In this document: positions 36,289 to 47,050 of the stretch, piece by piece
How positions within the stretch are numbered: the stretch's first letter is position 1
How the letters are laid out: every line of letters starts with the position of its first letter
Assembly (NCBI RefSeq): GCF_043641665.1
Contig: NC_092192.1
Coordinates: 2,639,658 to 2,703,657 of the forward strand
DNA from: Enoplosus armatus
Taxonomy: Eukaryota > Chordata > Actinopteri > Centrarchiformes > Enoplosidae
Length of the DNA stretch: 64,000 nucleotides
Direction of reading: 5' to 3'
Notes under the pieces: generated by a model
What the model saw: only the letters and a program-made list of their open reading frames with translations
Told to the model about the DNA's origin: nothing
Databases searched by the model: none
Translations under genes and position numbers: made by a program

Positions 36289-36640
36289 TATGCGCCAGGC
36301 AAAACTGTCTGGAGAAAACATAATAAAGACAGTGCCAGGGCCCACTAGGATGGCAGTGACTCGTGTGACAGACATCAAGTCAGCTTTTGAGCTGGTCATG
36401 CCTAATTCAATTCAGAAAATCATTCTGGAAATGACCAATCTAGAAGGGAGGCGTGTTTTTGGGGAGAAGTGGAAGAAGCTGGACAAAACACATTGAGATG
36501 CGTATCTGGGGCTCCTCATCCTGGCTGAGGTCTATAAGTCGAAGGATGAATCGACAGCCAGTCTTTGGGATGCAGAGACAGGCAGGGCTATGTTTCTAAG
36601 GAACACCATTGCACTAAATATTGATAGAATAGTTAGTAAT
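36289..36640 (+). mobile_element. piggyBac-like element, right part (split by Tc1)
   Basis: Transposase frame resumes: KLSGENIIKTVPGPTRMAVT, RVTDIKSAFELVMPNSIQK, EMTNLEGRRVFGEKWKKLD. An in-frame TGA at about 36495 follows, then AYLGLLILAEVYKSKDES and LWDAETGRAMF. The catalytic region is absent. Confidence 0.75.
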
Positions 36641-36756
36641 TAAATATTAACAATGCTTATTATGATTTCACCCTTTGTTTCTGACATCTTTTGGATAATT
36701 AAACATGCATTCATTTGTCAGGAACATCATTGTTCCTGACAAATGAACATAAGAGG

Positions 36757-37350
36757 AGGGTTAAATATAAAAACTTAAGTGAAGAAAAAAGCACAGAAGT
36801 GATCCAAATATTAAGAAATAAAAATCTGTCAGACAGCATCAGAGATGTCCGATGGCTCATATCTGTAGGCAGACTTCCTGTGAGAGCTGTAGTTGTTTGG
36901 AGTTGTTATGTCACCACCAAAAAATGTCCAATGATTTATTGTGATGAGGACGAGACTCAAAAACATCTTTTAATCAACAGAGCACAAGAAGTCTGGAGTA
37001 TTTTAAAAATGTTTTGTCTCAAGTGTAATATAAATTATAATTCAGTTATGTATGGACTGTAGGAGGAGACGATGCCTCCTAAACATAAGGAACTGTATCA
37101 ACTCATCATCAGCATTGTGTGCAATAAAATATGGACATCTAGATGCATCATGATAAAAAATCAGACAGTTTTCTACAGTAACTCAGTCATCAAACAAACT
37201 CTCACTGACCTCCGGCGGAGGAGAACCCTGGACAACAAACACATCCTGCCAACATCCTGGACATTGACAGAAAGAACTGGAACACCTTTTCATAATTTGT
37301 ATTCTACTTAGTAATATTTTGCTGTATGTTTATATGTGTTCATGAATGTT
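36757..37350 (+). mobile_element. Tx1-like LINE, 5'- and 3'-truncated
   Basis: YKNLSEEKSTEVIQILRNKN, WLISVGRLPVRAVVVWSCYV, IYCDEDETQKHLLINRAQE and MPPKHKELYQLIISIV are readable with one stop. The 5' join lies right after AAGAGGAGG. The last 3' bases of the family are missing. Confidence 0.7.
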
Positions 37351-38204
37351 TCGACATACATGAAAAACATAAAAGCAGAGCTACACCATAGACAAAACTC
37401 AAAGGTTTCTAAATTATTAGCATCACACAAAAAGGTACAAGACTAAAACAAGTGAAACTTTGAACGCTCGACATTAAATCCTAAATATCTTAACTACAGC
37501 TCACTCACACACAAAGCCTCACAGGTCATCATGGGCAGCCACATGCTACTCTTAAAATGTGATTTTAACATGTCTAACCTCCTACTCTAGAACTAACCCA
37601 GTTCCTAATCTACCTGCAGGATTACTATCTTACTTTACCTATTTATCTTCAGTGATGCACCTGGGCACGCCATGGGCCACCCCAGGGCTATCACACAAAA
37701 ATAAGAAAGTGGTGCTGGTCTCTCCAGCACCCGCCGGCTTACTCAACTGGGCAAGTTCAACAAACTACCTCATGTGGCTACACATAGATGGCCTCACTAA
37801 CTAATTAGACACAAAGGACTAGGTTTTGATCCTGGATGTTACCGCTGGCTGAAACACTGAACATAATGAACACAATACCAGGAGAGAAGTTCACTGAAGA
37901 ATTAGTGGATAACTGAAAAACCACATACCAAGCACCACCAAGGTGCTGCTGCAGCAGGATGGAGAGTGAGAGAACTGAACAAAAGAGCCTACCTATATAA
38001 ACTCAGCCCACTTCAGCACAGGTGCCTGCCAATCAGATAATCAGAGGGGTAAACAGGAAACACCAAAATAAAACAGGATGTAACATTAAACTACTATTAT
38101 GAATAAAAGCTATAAAATACTTTCCAAAATAACTATGAATAGATTTGATAGATGAAATAATATATGAAGAACAAACATGATAACCTTTATTCTAAGCAGG
38201 TAGT
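37351..38204. other. Spacer, nothing recognised
   Basis: No gene or known element seen; short frames only. Confidence 0.35.
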
Positions 38205-38545
38205 TGAATATCTGTATGTTAAATCAAGTGTTGTGATGTCCATGGAGTTTTAACAGAGCCGTTCGAAGTGGAGAGAGGCGTGAAGCAGGGCTGTCCTTTG
38301 AGTGCTGCTTTACACATCTTAGCCATCAGTCCTTTAATTAAAATGATCAACTCTGACTGACTCATTTCTGGAACATGTGTCGGCATGCACACAAAGTTAC
38401 TGCCGTCGCTTACACAGATGATGTGACTGTGATTATTAAAACCCAGCTGGAGATAGATGTCTTAACTAAATCTAAATGTAAAACTAAATCATGGCAAAAC
38501 AGGTAGAAGAGTGACAGGCGTAATATTAACATTAAAGTTAATATC
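38205..38545 (+). mobile_element. Tx1-like LINE reverse transcriptase fragment
   Basis: Matches 40130-40400 closely (GTTTTAACAGAG, then GTGAAGCAGGGCTGTC and AAGTTACTGCC) but with a Y(A/T)DD box changed to YTDD and frameshifts. It lies directly upstream of the H2B promoter. Confidence 0.65.
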
Positions 38546-38594
38546 TGATACATACGGTTACCTTCATGTTGACGCATGCTCAGTCTGGAGCACA

Positions 38595-38713
38595 ACAACT
38601 CAGCCAATCCTGTGCGAGCAACAGCACACTTCTATTTGCATAAATTACATATAAAATAACCATTCTCAGTGGTGGAGGATTATCCGATTCAAGGGAGTCC
38701 GACCTAAATCAAC
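38595..38713 (+). promoter_or_regulatory. H2B promoter
   Basis: CCAAT 38604-38608, perfect octamer ATTTGCAT 38634-38641, TATAAAA 38650-38656. Confidence 0.8.
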
Positions 38714-39082
38714 ATGCCAGAAACCGTCAAAGCGCCCAAGAAGGGCTCAAAGAAAGCCGTGTCTAAAGCCACCAAGAGCGGAAAGAAGAGGAAGAGGACC
38801 AGGAGAGAGAGCTATGCTATCTACGTGTACAAGGTCCTGAAGCAAGTCCACCCCGATACCGGTATCTCCTCCAAGGCCATGGGCATCATGAACTCCTTCG
38901 TGAGCGACATCTTTGAGCGCATCGCCGGTGAGGCTTCCCGTCTGGCTCACTACAACAAACGCTCCACCATCACCTCCAGGGAGATCCAGACCGCCGTCCG
39001 CCTGCTGCTGCCCGGTGAGCTGGCCAAGCACGCCGTGTCAGAGGGGACCAAGGCCGTGACCAAGTACACCAGCTCCAAGTAA
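38714..39082 (+). CDS. H2B: Core histone H2B, 122-residue isoform (G60/A77)
   Basis: The tail [20 protein letters not shown] is followed by a complete histone fold with AMGIMNSF and [10 protein letters not shown], and the C-terminal helix to KYTSSK. It belongs with the gene at 5636 and differs from it only in the tail (Thr4 for Pro, Ala for Val in SKxTKSG, RKRTRR for RRRTRK). The ATG is the first in frame after the TATA box. This is the H2B with the most complete promoter in the window. Its 3' flank again carries a tRNA-Asp relic. Confidence 0.97.
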   Translation: MPETVKAPKKGSKKAVSKATKSGKKRKRTRRESYAIYVYKVLKQVHPDTGISSKAMGIMNSFVSDIFERIAGEASRLAHYNKRSTITSREIQTAVRLLLPGELAKHAVSEGTKAVTKYTSSK

Positions 39083-39109
39083 ACCCGCTGTTCATCCCAA
39101 CAACACAAA

Positions 39110-39125
39110 GGCTCTTTTAAGAGCC
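39110..39125 (+). terminator. Histone 3' stem-loop of H2B
   Basis: GGCTCTTTTAAGAGCC 27 nt after the stop, then TCAACTAAGAGCTGCTG. Confidence 0.95.
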
Positions 39126-39179
39126 ACCCACCACTTCAACTAAGAGCTGCTGTCCTTATTCATTTAGTTACTTATCAAA

Positions 39180-39670
39180 TGTTTCTTTAATATATAAATT
39201 TATGCTCACAATTTGATATGTTTATTTCATACAGATTAAGTGGAAAGGCTCCTAGAAATATTGCATATCACCTCAACCAATTTAAGGTTATGATAACCTT
39301 TTTCCTGAACTACATACATTCCTCCTATCACACTAAAAATTAAACTTTCCTGTATTTGTTGTAGAAACTCGGAACATTAATAAAGGTAACGTTTCTAATT
39401 ATATGAAAGTATTTGAGCTTAATTCTGACTGTATATGGAGTTGCCTGAAGGAGAGTTACCAACTTAATCTGATGGATTCCTGCCTACAAATATACTTTGC
39501 ATGTCATGTGTGACACATTACTAGTCACTATTTCCTCTCACTACTATTCTACTGTAAACCATATTATCTTCCTATATTATATGTATAATTTGATCTATAA
39601 TACATTACCAGTATTCTGGTGTGGTTCATTTGTGTATTGAAAGCGGTGTAATTGTTTTGATGTGGTGACG
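39180..39670. repeat. H2B/tRNA-Asp flank, copy C
   Basis: About 39425-39620 matches 18955-19160. No gene. Confidence 0.5.
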
Positions 39671-39676
39671 TTGTCA

Positions 39677-39711
39677 CAGTATCTCCTGTCACGCTGAAGA
39701 CTGGGGTTATT
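39677..39711 (-). pseudogene. tRNA-Asp relic, middle part only
   Basis: Plus strand AGTATCTCCTGTCACGCTGA then AGACTGGGGTT aligns with the D-arm end, anticodon arm and variable region of tRNA-Asp, with a three-base loss and substitutions. Both ends are missing. The sense is read on plus; the strand is given relative to the H2B/tRNA spacer and is uncertain. Confidence 0.55.
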
Positions 39712-39910
39712 ATGGCATATAGTAATTATTTTAGATAGTAATACTTTTCACTATATCTATATGTCTCATTCATATACTATATATACACATTAGTAGTAGT
39801 GGACTTGGACATCTGAGACAGAACATGTAGCCTGGACTTTTTGTAGATCATTATGAAATAGATTACTTGTATTGGAAACAGAAAAATCTGTACTCAACAC
39901 TTGATAGAAA

Positions 39911-39934
39911 ATGAGTGGAAGAGGGAAAGGAGGC
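39911..39934 (+). pseudogene. Histone H4 fragment, codons 1-8
   Basis: ATGAGTGGAAGAGGGAAAGG and four more bases encode Met-Ser-Gly-Arg-Gly-Lys-Gly-Gly, matching 20 of 24 bases of the intact H4 genes. AAT TAG follows, then LINE-derived DNA. No clear TATA box is seen upstream. Confidence 0.6.
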
Positions 39935-41487
39935 AATTAGATAGATAAAGAATGAACATGTGCAATTAAAGGTAGACAGATGTGGGATAACTTAAGTATT
40001 TTAAGATAAATTATAAACAATCGGTCTGGATCAAAAGAAAGCCTTTGACTATGTCTGCAGAGATTACCTCTGGGCTGTGATGAAGTCATATGGCTTTCCT
40101 GACGTCTTTGTCCAAATAGTTAAATGTCTGTATGCTAAATTAAGTGTTTGTGTAAATGTCAATGGAGTTTTAACAGAGTTTGAAGTGGAGAGAGGTGTGA
40201 AGCAGGGCTGTTCTTTGAGCGCTGCTTTATACATCTTAGCCATCAGTCCTTTAATTAAAATGATCAACTCTGACAGTCTCATCTCTGGAACATGTGTAGG
40301 GCATGCACACAAAGTTACTGCCATCGCTTATGCTGATGATGTGACTGTAGTTATTAAAAACCAGCTGGAGATGAAAGTCTTAACTAATCATTTAAACATG
40401 TACGAGCTCGCTTCTGGAGCGCGACTAACTCATGACAAAACAGAAGGAGTTTGGATCGGAGCGGAGAATAACAGGAGTAATATTAATATTCAAATCAAAC
40501 AAGAAATTAAAGTACTGGGTTTGACTATTTGTAACACAGAATGTGGAGAAAGAAATTGGGAGAATAAACTGTGAAATTAAAGAAGAGGTGAAAAATGGGA
40601 AAATAAAAATACTAATTATAAATCAAGAGTTAATATAGTGAAAACCTTCATTCTATCTAAACTCCTTTTTCTAGCTAATATTTTCCCCCACCTAATAAAA
40701 TGATAATCTGCTTAAATAAACAGTGTGTTAACTTCAAGTCACCAAGAGAGAGTTAATGTATAAAAGTAACAAACATGGTGGGCTCGGTGCTGTAGAGCTC
40801 GGTATACGTTTGAATATTGCTTTTGTTAAAAATGTCTCAGCCACCATCTTTAGAGATGCTCTCTGGGTTGGAGATCTCTCCATGTGGAGAAAAAGGACAG
40901 GGAGAGCGAGACATGGCCCTTATTATGAAATAATTTTTGGAGATTTTACTTTTGAACACCAGCATCTACAGACAGACTGGTGTGGTCTTACAAGCAAGAT
41001 AATAGTTAATAAAATTAATGATTTTAAATATGGGGGTTTAATTGAATATAAAAACTTATGTGACGAAAAAAGTACAGAGGTGATCCAAATATTAAGAAAT
41101 AACAGAGATGTCCAATGGCTCATCTCTGTAGGCAGACTTCCTGTGAGAGCTGTAGTTGTCCACCAAAAAATGTCCAATGATTTATTGTGATGAGGACGAG
41201 ACTCCTGAGCATCTTTTAATAAGCTGTTACAGAGCACAGGAAGTATGGAGTATTTTAAAAGGGTTAGGTTTCAAGTGTAATATGAATTATAATTCAATTA
41301 TGTATGGACTGTAGGAGGAGACGAAAGAACTGGAACACCTTTCCATAATTTATATTGAGTGCTTGGCAATATTTAATTGTATGTCATATATGTATTTATG
41401 TGTGTTTCTATATGTGGCTGTTTTACTGTGTATTTGCGTGATTCAATTTTGATAAAATTTAATAAAGATTTCTTAAAAAGCGAAACA
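39935..41487 (+). mobile_element. Tx1-like LINE downstream of an H4 fragment
   Basis: The best copy of the family. Reverse transcriptase runs from IGLDQKKAFDYVCRDYLWAV (about 40020) through VERGVKQGCSLSAALYILAI, and the catalytic YADDVTVVI box is at about 40330-40355. The C-terminal region follows (NKHGGLGAVELGIRLNIAFV, YYEIIFGDFTFEHQHLQTDW), then a zinc-knuckle-like CDEDETPEHLL region, and the 3' end TTAATAAAGATTTCTTAAAAAGC. Small deletions and frameshifts make it inactive. It is 5'-truncated at the reverse transcriptase. Confidence 0.8.
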
Positions 41488-41934
41488 GGAAACCTACAGA
41501 GAAAGAGGTTTCCACACAAATTGAAGCTTATTACTGAGATATCATCATCACCTGTACAGCAGAAGACAGAAACATTCATTATTGTTATTTACAATAACAG
41601 GAATACTATGCAAGGAGTTCATGTTGTATGCTATAATTCTATTTGTCTTTATTAATATAAATCCAGGGGAACAGATTTGTCATTTTGGATTTTAACAGTA
41701 AATCCGAAGGTGGATTTTGAGCCTGTGTGTTTGTTTGATCATTCATGCAATTCACTGACTCAGAGTTTCTGAGCTTGTCTGCTATCAAGTTGTGAAAGAG
41801 ACATTTCACCCTAAATGGAACAGTTACGTAACTCAGATATTGATGTTGATAATAGTAAATATGAAATAATCAATTCCTCTAAATATATTCAGCAGCTCTG
41901 CTGTAAACATTCACATTGCCACCCCACACTGCAT
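41488..41934. other. H2B flank remnant and spacer
   Basis: 41490-41580 matches 19195-19290 (GGAAACCTACAGAGAAAG). 41875-41920 resembles 23045-23090. No gene. Confidence 0.45.
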
Positions 41935-42474
41935 GACAGGAGTCCGTCTGACCGCCCTGAGTCAGCGGCGGCGTCCGTGTGTTTACCTCCACCGAAAACC
42001 TCTCAGATTACAACTAAATGAACCACATTACTGCAGCGACTTCAGTTGTATTACATCCTCACACGTCTCTGCCGACCGGAACACCTCTGTCACATTTAAT
42101 ACAGATCACTTTTGGACATTTTTAGAGACGAAATGTGAAGAAAACTCGCCGCGAGCTGTCCAAAGTGACGGCGTCTTTGAGAGGTTTGAAGCCTCCTGGA
42201 ATTAAATACATGAGTCCTCGTCGCCAAACATGACGTCAGTGTGAAGGGACAGAGGTTTTCTCGCTTATACGATAAAAATGATGGTCTAAAACGTCCCTCT
42301 TGTATGACTTTTAGCCCCAAAATGTGGAAGAGAAAACACAAGTGTCGCCACATTTGAGCCGGGCGGCAGAGGGGCTGTGTGGTTGACTCTCCACGGTTCT
42401 CATGTGCTTTATATGTCCCGCCTCCTCTCAGCTCGGACACCTTCAGACAAACACAGCAGAGCAGAGACACAGAC
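41935..42474 (+). promoter_or_regulatory. H1 class B promoter and upstream region, copy 2
   Basis: Direct duplicate of 23381-23920. H1 box AAACACA at about 42334-42340, CTCCACGGTTCTCATGTG and TTTATATG at about 42388-42415. Confidence 0.7.
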
Positions 42475-43095
42475 ATGGCAGAAGAAGCTCCAGCAGCGAC
42501 CCCGGTGAAAGCCCCGGCTAAAGCCCCCAAGAAGAAGGCGGCCCCCCGGCCCAAGAAAGATGGACCCACCCTCCCGAAGCTGATCGTCAGCGCCGTGAGT
42601 GAGTCCAAGGAGCGGAAGGGGATGTCTCTGCCGGCGATTAAAAAGAGTCTTGGCGGTAAAGGCGTCGACGTGATCAAGTCTAACAAACGCATCAACATCG
42701 CGGTGACTAATTTGGTGACCAAAGGAACTCTGAGCCAGACTAAAGGGACCGGGGCCTCCGGCTCGTTCAAGCTCGCCAAGAAGGAGCCGAAAGCCGCCGA
42801 ACCTGCGAAAAAAGTGGTGAAGAAGAAAACCCCCGTGAAAGCCAAGAAGCCCGCTGCCAAGAAAACAGCCGTCAAGAAACCGGCGGCAAAGAAACCCGCA
42901 GCTAAGAAACCTGCAGCCAAGAAAGCAGCAGTGAAGAAGTCCCCGAAGAAAGCACCGGCTAAGAAAGCGGTGAAAAAGCCGGCAGCGAAGAAGACTCCTA
43001 AGAAGACCCCCGTTAAAAAGCTGAAGACGGTGAAGAAGCCCGCTGTGAAGAAATCTCCGGCAAAGAAAGTTGCAGCTAAGAAGTCCAAGAAGTGA
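42475..43095 (+). CDS. H1: Linker histone H1, class B, copy 2
   Basis: 206 residues, direct duplicate of the gene at 23921. Same winged-helix domain (about 30-100) with Pro52 for Ser ([11 protein letters not shown]) and Asn79 for Lys ([11 protein letters not shown]). Ser replaces Ala in KKSPAKK near the C-terminus, which creates an extra SPxK motif. Most other differences are synonymous. Start at the ATG of MAEEAPAA; the upstream 32 codons are promoter. The duplicated unit covers about 1.27 kb, from 41935 to about 43208. Confidence 0.95.
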   Translation: MAEEAPAATPVKAPAKAPKKKAAPRPKKDGPTLPKLIVSAVSESKERKGMSLPAIKKSLGGKGVDVIKSNKRINIAVTNLVTKGTLSQTKGTGASGSFKLAKKEPKAAEPAKKVVKKKTPVKAKKPAAKKTAVKKPAAKKPAAKKPAAKKAAVKKSPKKAPAKKAVKKPAAKKTPKKTPVKKLKTVKKPAVKKSPAKKVAAKKSKK

Positions 43096-43129
43096 AGTGG
43101 CTCCTTAATCCAGCACTCGGTGCACCAAA

Positions 43130-43145
43130 GGCTCTTTTAAGAGCC
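43130..43145 (+). terminator. Histone 3' stem-loop of H1
   Basis: GGCTCTTTTAAGAGCC 34 nt after the stop, then CACTAAAGAGCATCTCC. Confidence 0.95.
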
Positions 43146-43208
43146 ACCACAGCCTCCACTAAAGAGCATCTCCTATTTCATACTGGTTCACTATGGTGGA
43201 CCCAAACA

Positions 43209-43566
43209 TACTCATTTAAATTGTAAATGTGAATACGTGACATTTTCCTTTTACTCTTGTTACTGAAGTACTTCTCTGCAGCAGTTAAGATATGTAGATA
43301 TTGATAAATGTACATGCTATACACACCTTGGTAGTACTCTAGTCTGAGAAAGACAGTACTTAAAACTAAATAAAAAGTGAGAACAGAGATCAGAAAAGTT
43401 AATTACACATTAACAATGCAAAGTTAATGCTTTATATCGCATGTCGCTGTGATTGGACCTTGTTTGATGATGATTGCATGTGACAAATACCCAGTAATAT
43501 TTTGTGAATTGCAGGCTCTGCTGGTGTCAGCCCCAGGGTGCTTAAAGCCTGTGCTGCCAGTCTACA

Positions 43567-43612
<46 letters not shown>

Positions 43613-43640
43613 GTATATATGTGTGTGTGTGTGTGTGTGT
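43209..43640. repeat. Spacer ending in (TA)n and (GT)n microsatellites
   Basis: No gene. (TA)n at about 43573-43609 and (GT)10 at 43621-43640 abut a Tc1-type terminus. Confidence 0.6.
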
Positions 43641-44352
43641 ATTCAGGCGCATCTCAATGAATTAGAATATTGAGGAAAAGTTAATTTATTTCAATAATTC
43701 AATTCAAAAAGTGAAACTGATATATTATTATTATAGATTCATTACAGGGTTGACCCTAACCCAGTTTAATCATGGCTTACATTCAGTATCTCAGAAAAAT
43801 AGAATATTGTGAAAAAGTTAAATATTGTAGACTCACGGTGTCACACAATCGGCTAATTAACTCAAAACACCTGCAAATGTTTCCTGAGCCTTTGAATGGT
43901 CTCAGTCTGGTTCAGTCGGCTACACAATCATGAGGAAGACTGCTGACTTGACAGTTGTCATTGACACAAGGAGGGTAAGCCACGAAAGGTCATCGCTAAA
44001 GAAGCTGGCTGTTCACAGAGTGCTGTATCCAAGAATATTCATAGAAAGTTGAGTGGAAGGAGAAAGTGTGGTAGAAAAAGGTGCACAAGCAACAGGGATA
44101 ACCGCAGCCTTGAGAGGATTGTGAAGCAAAGGCCATTCAAGAATTTGGGGGAGATTCACAAGGAGTGGACTGAGGCTGGAGTCAAGAGCCACCACGCACA
44201 GACGTATCCAGGACATGGGCTACAACTGTCGCATTCCTCGTGTCACTCCTGAACAAGAGACAACGTCAGAAGCGTCTCACCTGGACTGTTGCTCAGTAGT
44301 CCAAAGTCCTCTTTTCAGATGAAAGTAAATTTTGCATTTCATTTGGAAATGT
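43641..44352 (+). mobile_element. Tc1/mariner element of a second family, truncated
   Basis: Begins with the fish Tc1-type terminus (AGGCGCATCTCAATGAATTA, then AATATTGAGGAAAAG and AATTCAAAAAGTGAAACTG) and carries remnants of the transposase DNA-binding part with frameshifts. It is cut off at about 44352 by LINE sequence, and the catalytic part is absent. Confidence 0.7.
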
Positions 44353-44960
44353 ACCAATAGACTTAGACTTTTTATTAATCCCACAGCGGAAAAAATTTAC
44401 ACGTCACAGCAGCAAAGACAGAAAGGTGCAGAAACACACAGCAGACAGCACTGTGTCAATAAGAATAAAAAATAAAAAAAAGAAACAATATACAAATAAT
44501 AAATACAGATATAAAAAAATATGGGGGACAAAATAAATATATACATGGAAAATATAAAGTATGTACAGATTGTGCAGTTAAACAGTCTTATAGCAGTCAG
44601 AATGAACGACCTGCGGTAGCGCTCCTTCTTACACCGTGGATGTAACAGTCTGCTGCTGAAGGAGCTGCTCAGGGCCCCCACAGTCTCGTGCAGGAGGTGA
44701 GAGGTGTGACATGATGGATGTCAGCTTGGCTAACATCCTCCTCTCCCCCACCTCCTCAATGGAGTCCAGCGGGCCTGAGTGTGGTCAGACCAGTCCAGTT
44801 TATTGTTCAGGAGATCACCCAGAACACCCTGACCACCCAACACCTGGTTTAGTGACCATGGTATTACTGTGCTTGATTGGCCAGCAAACTCGCCTGAGGT
44901 ATTGTCAAGAGGAAGATTAGAGACACCAGACCCAACAATGAAGACGAGCTGAAGGCCGCT
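44353..44960 (-). mobile_element. L2-like LINE 3' part, mosaic
   Basis: On plus it reads TTTTTATTAATCCCACAGCG at the terminus, then reversed reverse-transcriptase C-terminal sequence. Around 44773-44830 it joins a second piece resembling 48920-48970 (GTGGTCAGACCAGTCCAGTT). Only fragments remain. Confidence 0.6.
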
Positions 44961-45341
44961 ATCAAAGCAACCTGGGCTTCCATAACACCTCAGCAGTGCC
45001 ACAGGCTGATTGCCTATCTATATTATATTTGTGTATATATACATAGTTTGCATAGAGAGATAGTATGGCTTAACGATGAATTCTTTGTTTTCTAACCTTT
45101 GGACCACACACACACTAGGAATAGTATCAATCCCTGCCTCCCGTGTATACAGAAATCCATCAGTTGCCAATTCAGTCAGAGGACTTCATATATACAGTAG
45201 AAACAGCGCCATCCTGTGGACTTAGAATACACTACAGCTCTTTCACAGAAAGAGGAAGGAACAAATAAATCATTAGATAATACAAAATGATAGATATTAC
45301 GTGAATAAGCAAGAACAGAGCTCTTAGTTGAAGTGGTGGGT
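44961..45341. other. Spacer, nothing recognised
   Basis: AT-rich. 45185-45240 weakly resembles the H2B flank seen near 4980-5030. Confidence 0.4.
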
Positions 45342-45357
45342 GGCTCTTAAAAGAGCC
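45342..45357 (-). terminator. Histone 3' stem-loop of H2B
   Basis: GGCTCTTTTAAGAGCC on minus, 27 nt after the stop, followed by TCAACTAAGAGCTC. Confidence 0.95.
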
Positions 45358-45384
45358 TTTGTGTTGTTGGGATGAACAGCGGGT

Positions 45385-45756
45385 TTACTTGGAGCTGGTG
45401 TACTTGGTCACGGCCTTGGTCCCCTCGGACACGGCGTGCTTGGCCAGCTCACCGGGTAGCAGCAGGCGGACGGCGGTCTGGATCTCCCTGGAGGTGATGG
45501 TGGAGCGCTTGTTGTAGTGAGCCAGACGGGAAGACTCACCGGCGATGCGCTCAAAGATGTCGCTCACGAAGGAGTTCATGATCAGCATGGCCTTGGAGGA
45601 GATACCGGTGTCGGGGTGGACTTGTTTCAGGACCTTGTACACGTATATAGCGTAGCTCTCCCTCCTGGTCTTTCTCTTCTTCTTGCCGGTCTTGGTGACG
45701 GTCTTAGAGACGGCTTTCTTTGAGCCCTTCTTCGCTGCTTTCACTGGATCAGGCAT
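45385..45756 (-). CDS. H2B: Core histone H2B, 123-residue isoform (L60/S77)
   Basis: The tail [20 protein letters not shown] is followed by the histone fold with AMLIMNSF and [10 protein letters not shown] and the C-terminus KYTSSK. It shares Leu60 and Ser77 with the gene at 17403 but keeps the usual Ala81, and has Ala8 for Pro in the tail. It lies in tandem with H4 on the same strand, 484 bp downstream of that gene's stop. Promoter on minus: ATTGG 45861-45865, ATATAAATA 45812-45820. The octamer position reads TTTGTATC, so it is degenerate. Confidence 0.96.
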   Translation of the reverse strand: MPDPVKAAKKGSKKAVSKTVTKTGKKKRKTRRESYAIYVYKVLKQVHPDTGISSKAMLIMNSFVSDIFERIAGESSRLAHYNKRSTITSREIQTAVRLLLPGELAKHAVSEGTKAVTKYTSSK

Positions 45757-45799
45757 GATTAGCTTCGTGTCAGTTCCGTCAACGAATGACGCGTTTCGC

Positions 45800-45900
45800 T
45801 CTGAGAGGGTTTATTTATATGCGTTTGATACAAACGAGGCTGTGCTGTTCCTCCTACACGATTGGCTGAGTTGTTAAACGCGACTGAGCACGCGCTGCAC
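45800..45900 (-). promoter_or_regulatory. H2B promoter
   Basis: CCAAT box (ATTGG on plus, 45861-45865) and ATATAAATA (45812-45820). No good octamer. Confidence 0.65.
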
Positions 45901-46197
45901 AAACAACTGTTAAACAGCCCTGTGAATGTAGATCAAACACTCGGTTCAAACACAGTTCAGTGCTTGCAGTCTGTCTGTATAATGTATTCTGATGGATTAC
46001 TCGGTGTACGAGTATGAAATCGGTGTTTTCCTAGAATGTATTATAGGACGCAACACGGCCTACTGAACAGTAACGCTTGGGTAAACGTGGGGAATTATAT
46101 ATTTGAAGTCACATGAACACAGTATTCAATTGCAATATCGGTTAATACATTTAAGAGATTTAACTGCTAGCCGGATAAACTCTTAGATGAAGTGGGT

Positions 46198-46213
46198 GGC
46201 TCTTAAAAGAGCC
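46198..46213 (-). terminator. Histone 3' stem-loop of H4
   Basis: GGCTCTTTTAAGAGCC on minus, 26 nt after the stop; ATCTAAGAGTTTATCC follows. Confidence 0.95.
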
Positions 46214-46239
46214 TTTGGTTTTTGGGATCAGGATCAGGT

Positions 46240-46660
<421 letters not shown>

Positions 46661-46773
46661 GGTGCTAAACTCAGTGGTCCTGAGCGGCCTGTCACTGCAG
46701 AGTCAAACGTTTGACTCCGCCCACACTGAGCAGCTTTCTTTCCCGTTTTGAGGTATTTTGGTCCATCTGACGT

Positions 46774-47050
46774 TCAGAATCAGAGTCTGAATAAGTTTTA
46801 TTGGCCAAGAATGTGTGAACATACAAGGAATTGAACTTTGCATTGCTCTTAATGTACTTACGCATAAATAGATACTACAGCTAAGTACAGTATCAACAAA
46901 TCTGACCGATTTAAGGTGAAAGAATAGACAGGACTGTTATGAACACAAGTATGAGGAAAAAATAGGTGTATAAACGGTGCAGATGGTTGTTTAATGTCTG
47001 GGTCGGAGCGGGTGAGGGGTGTGAGTGTGGGTTTATCAAACCTGCAGAAA
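46774..47050 (-). mobile_element. LINE 3' end, reversed
   Basis: CAGAATCAGAGTCTGAATAA, GTTTTATTGGCCAAGAATGT and ACATACAAGGAATTGAACTT: the common fish LINE 3' terminus in reverse. No coding part. Confidence 0.55.

Noticed and set aside
43573..43640. Repeat arrays as CRISPR-like or regulatory arrays
   Set aside because: They are simple (TA)n and (GT)n microsatellites; the same holds for (ATT)n at 32600-32653 and (GA)n/(GACA)n at 61754-61837.
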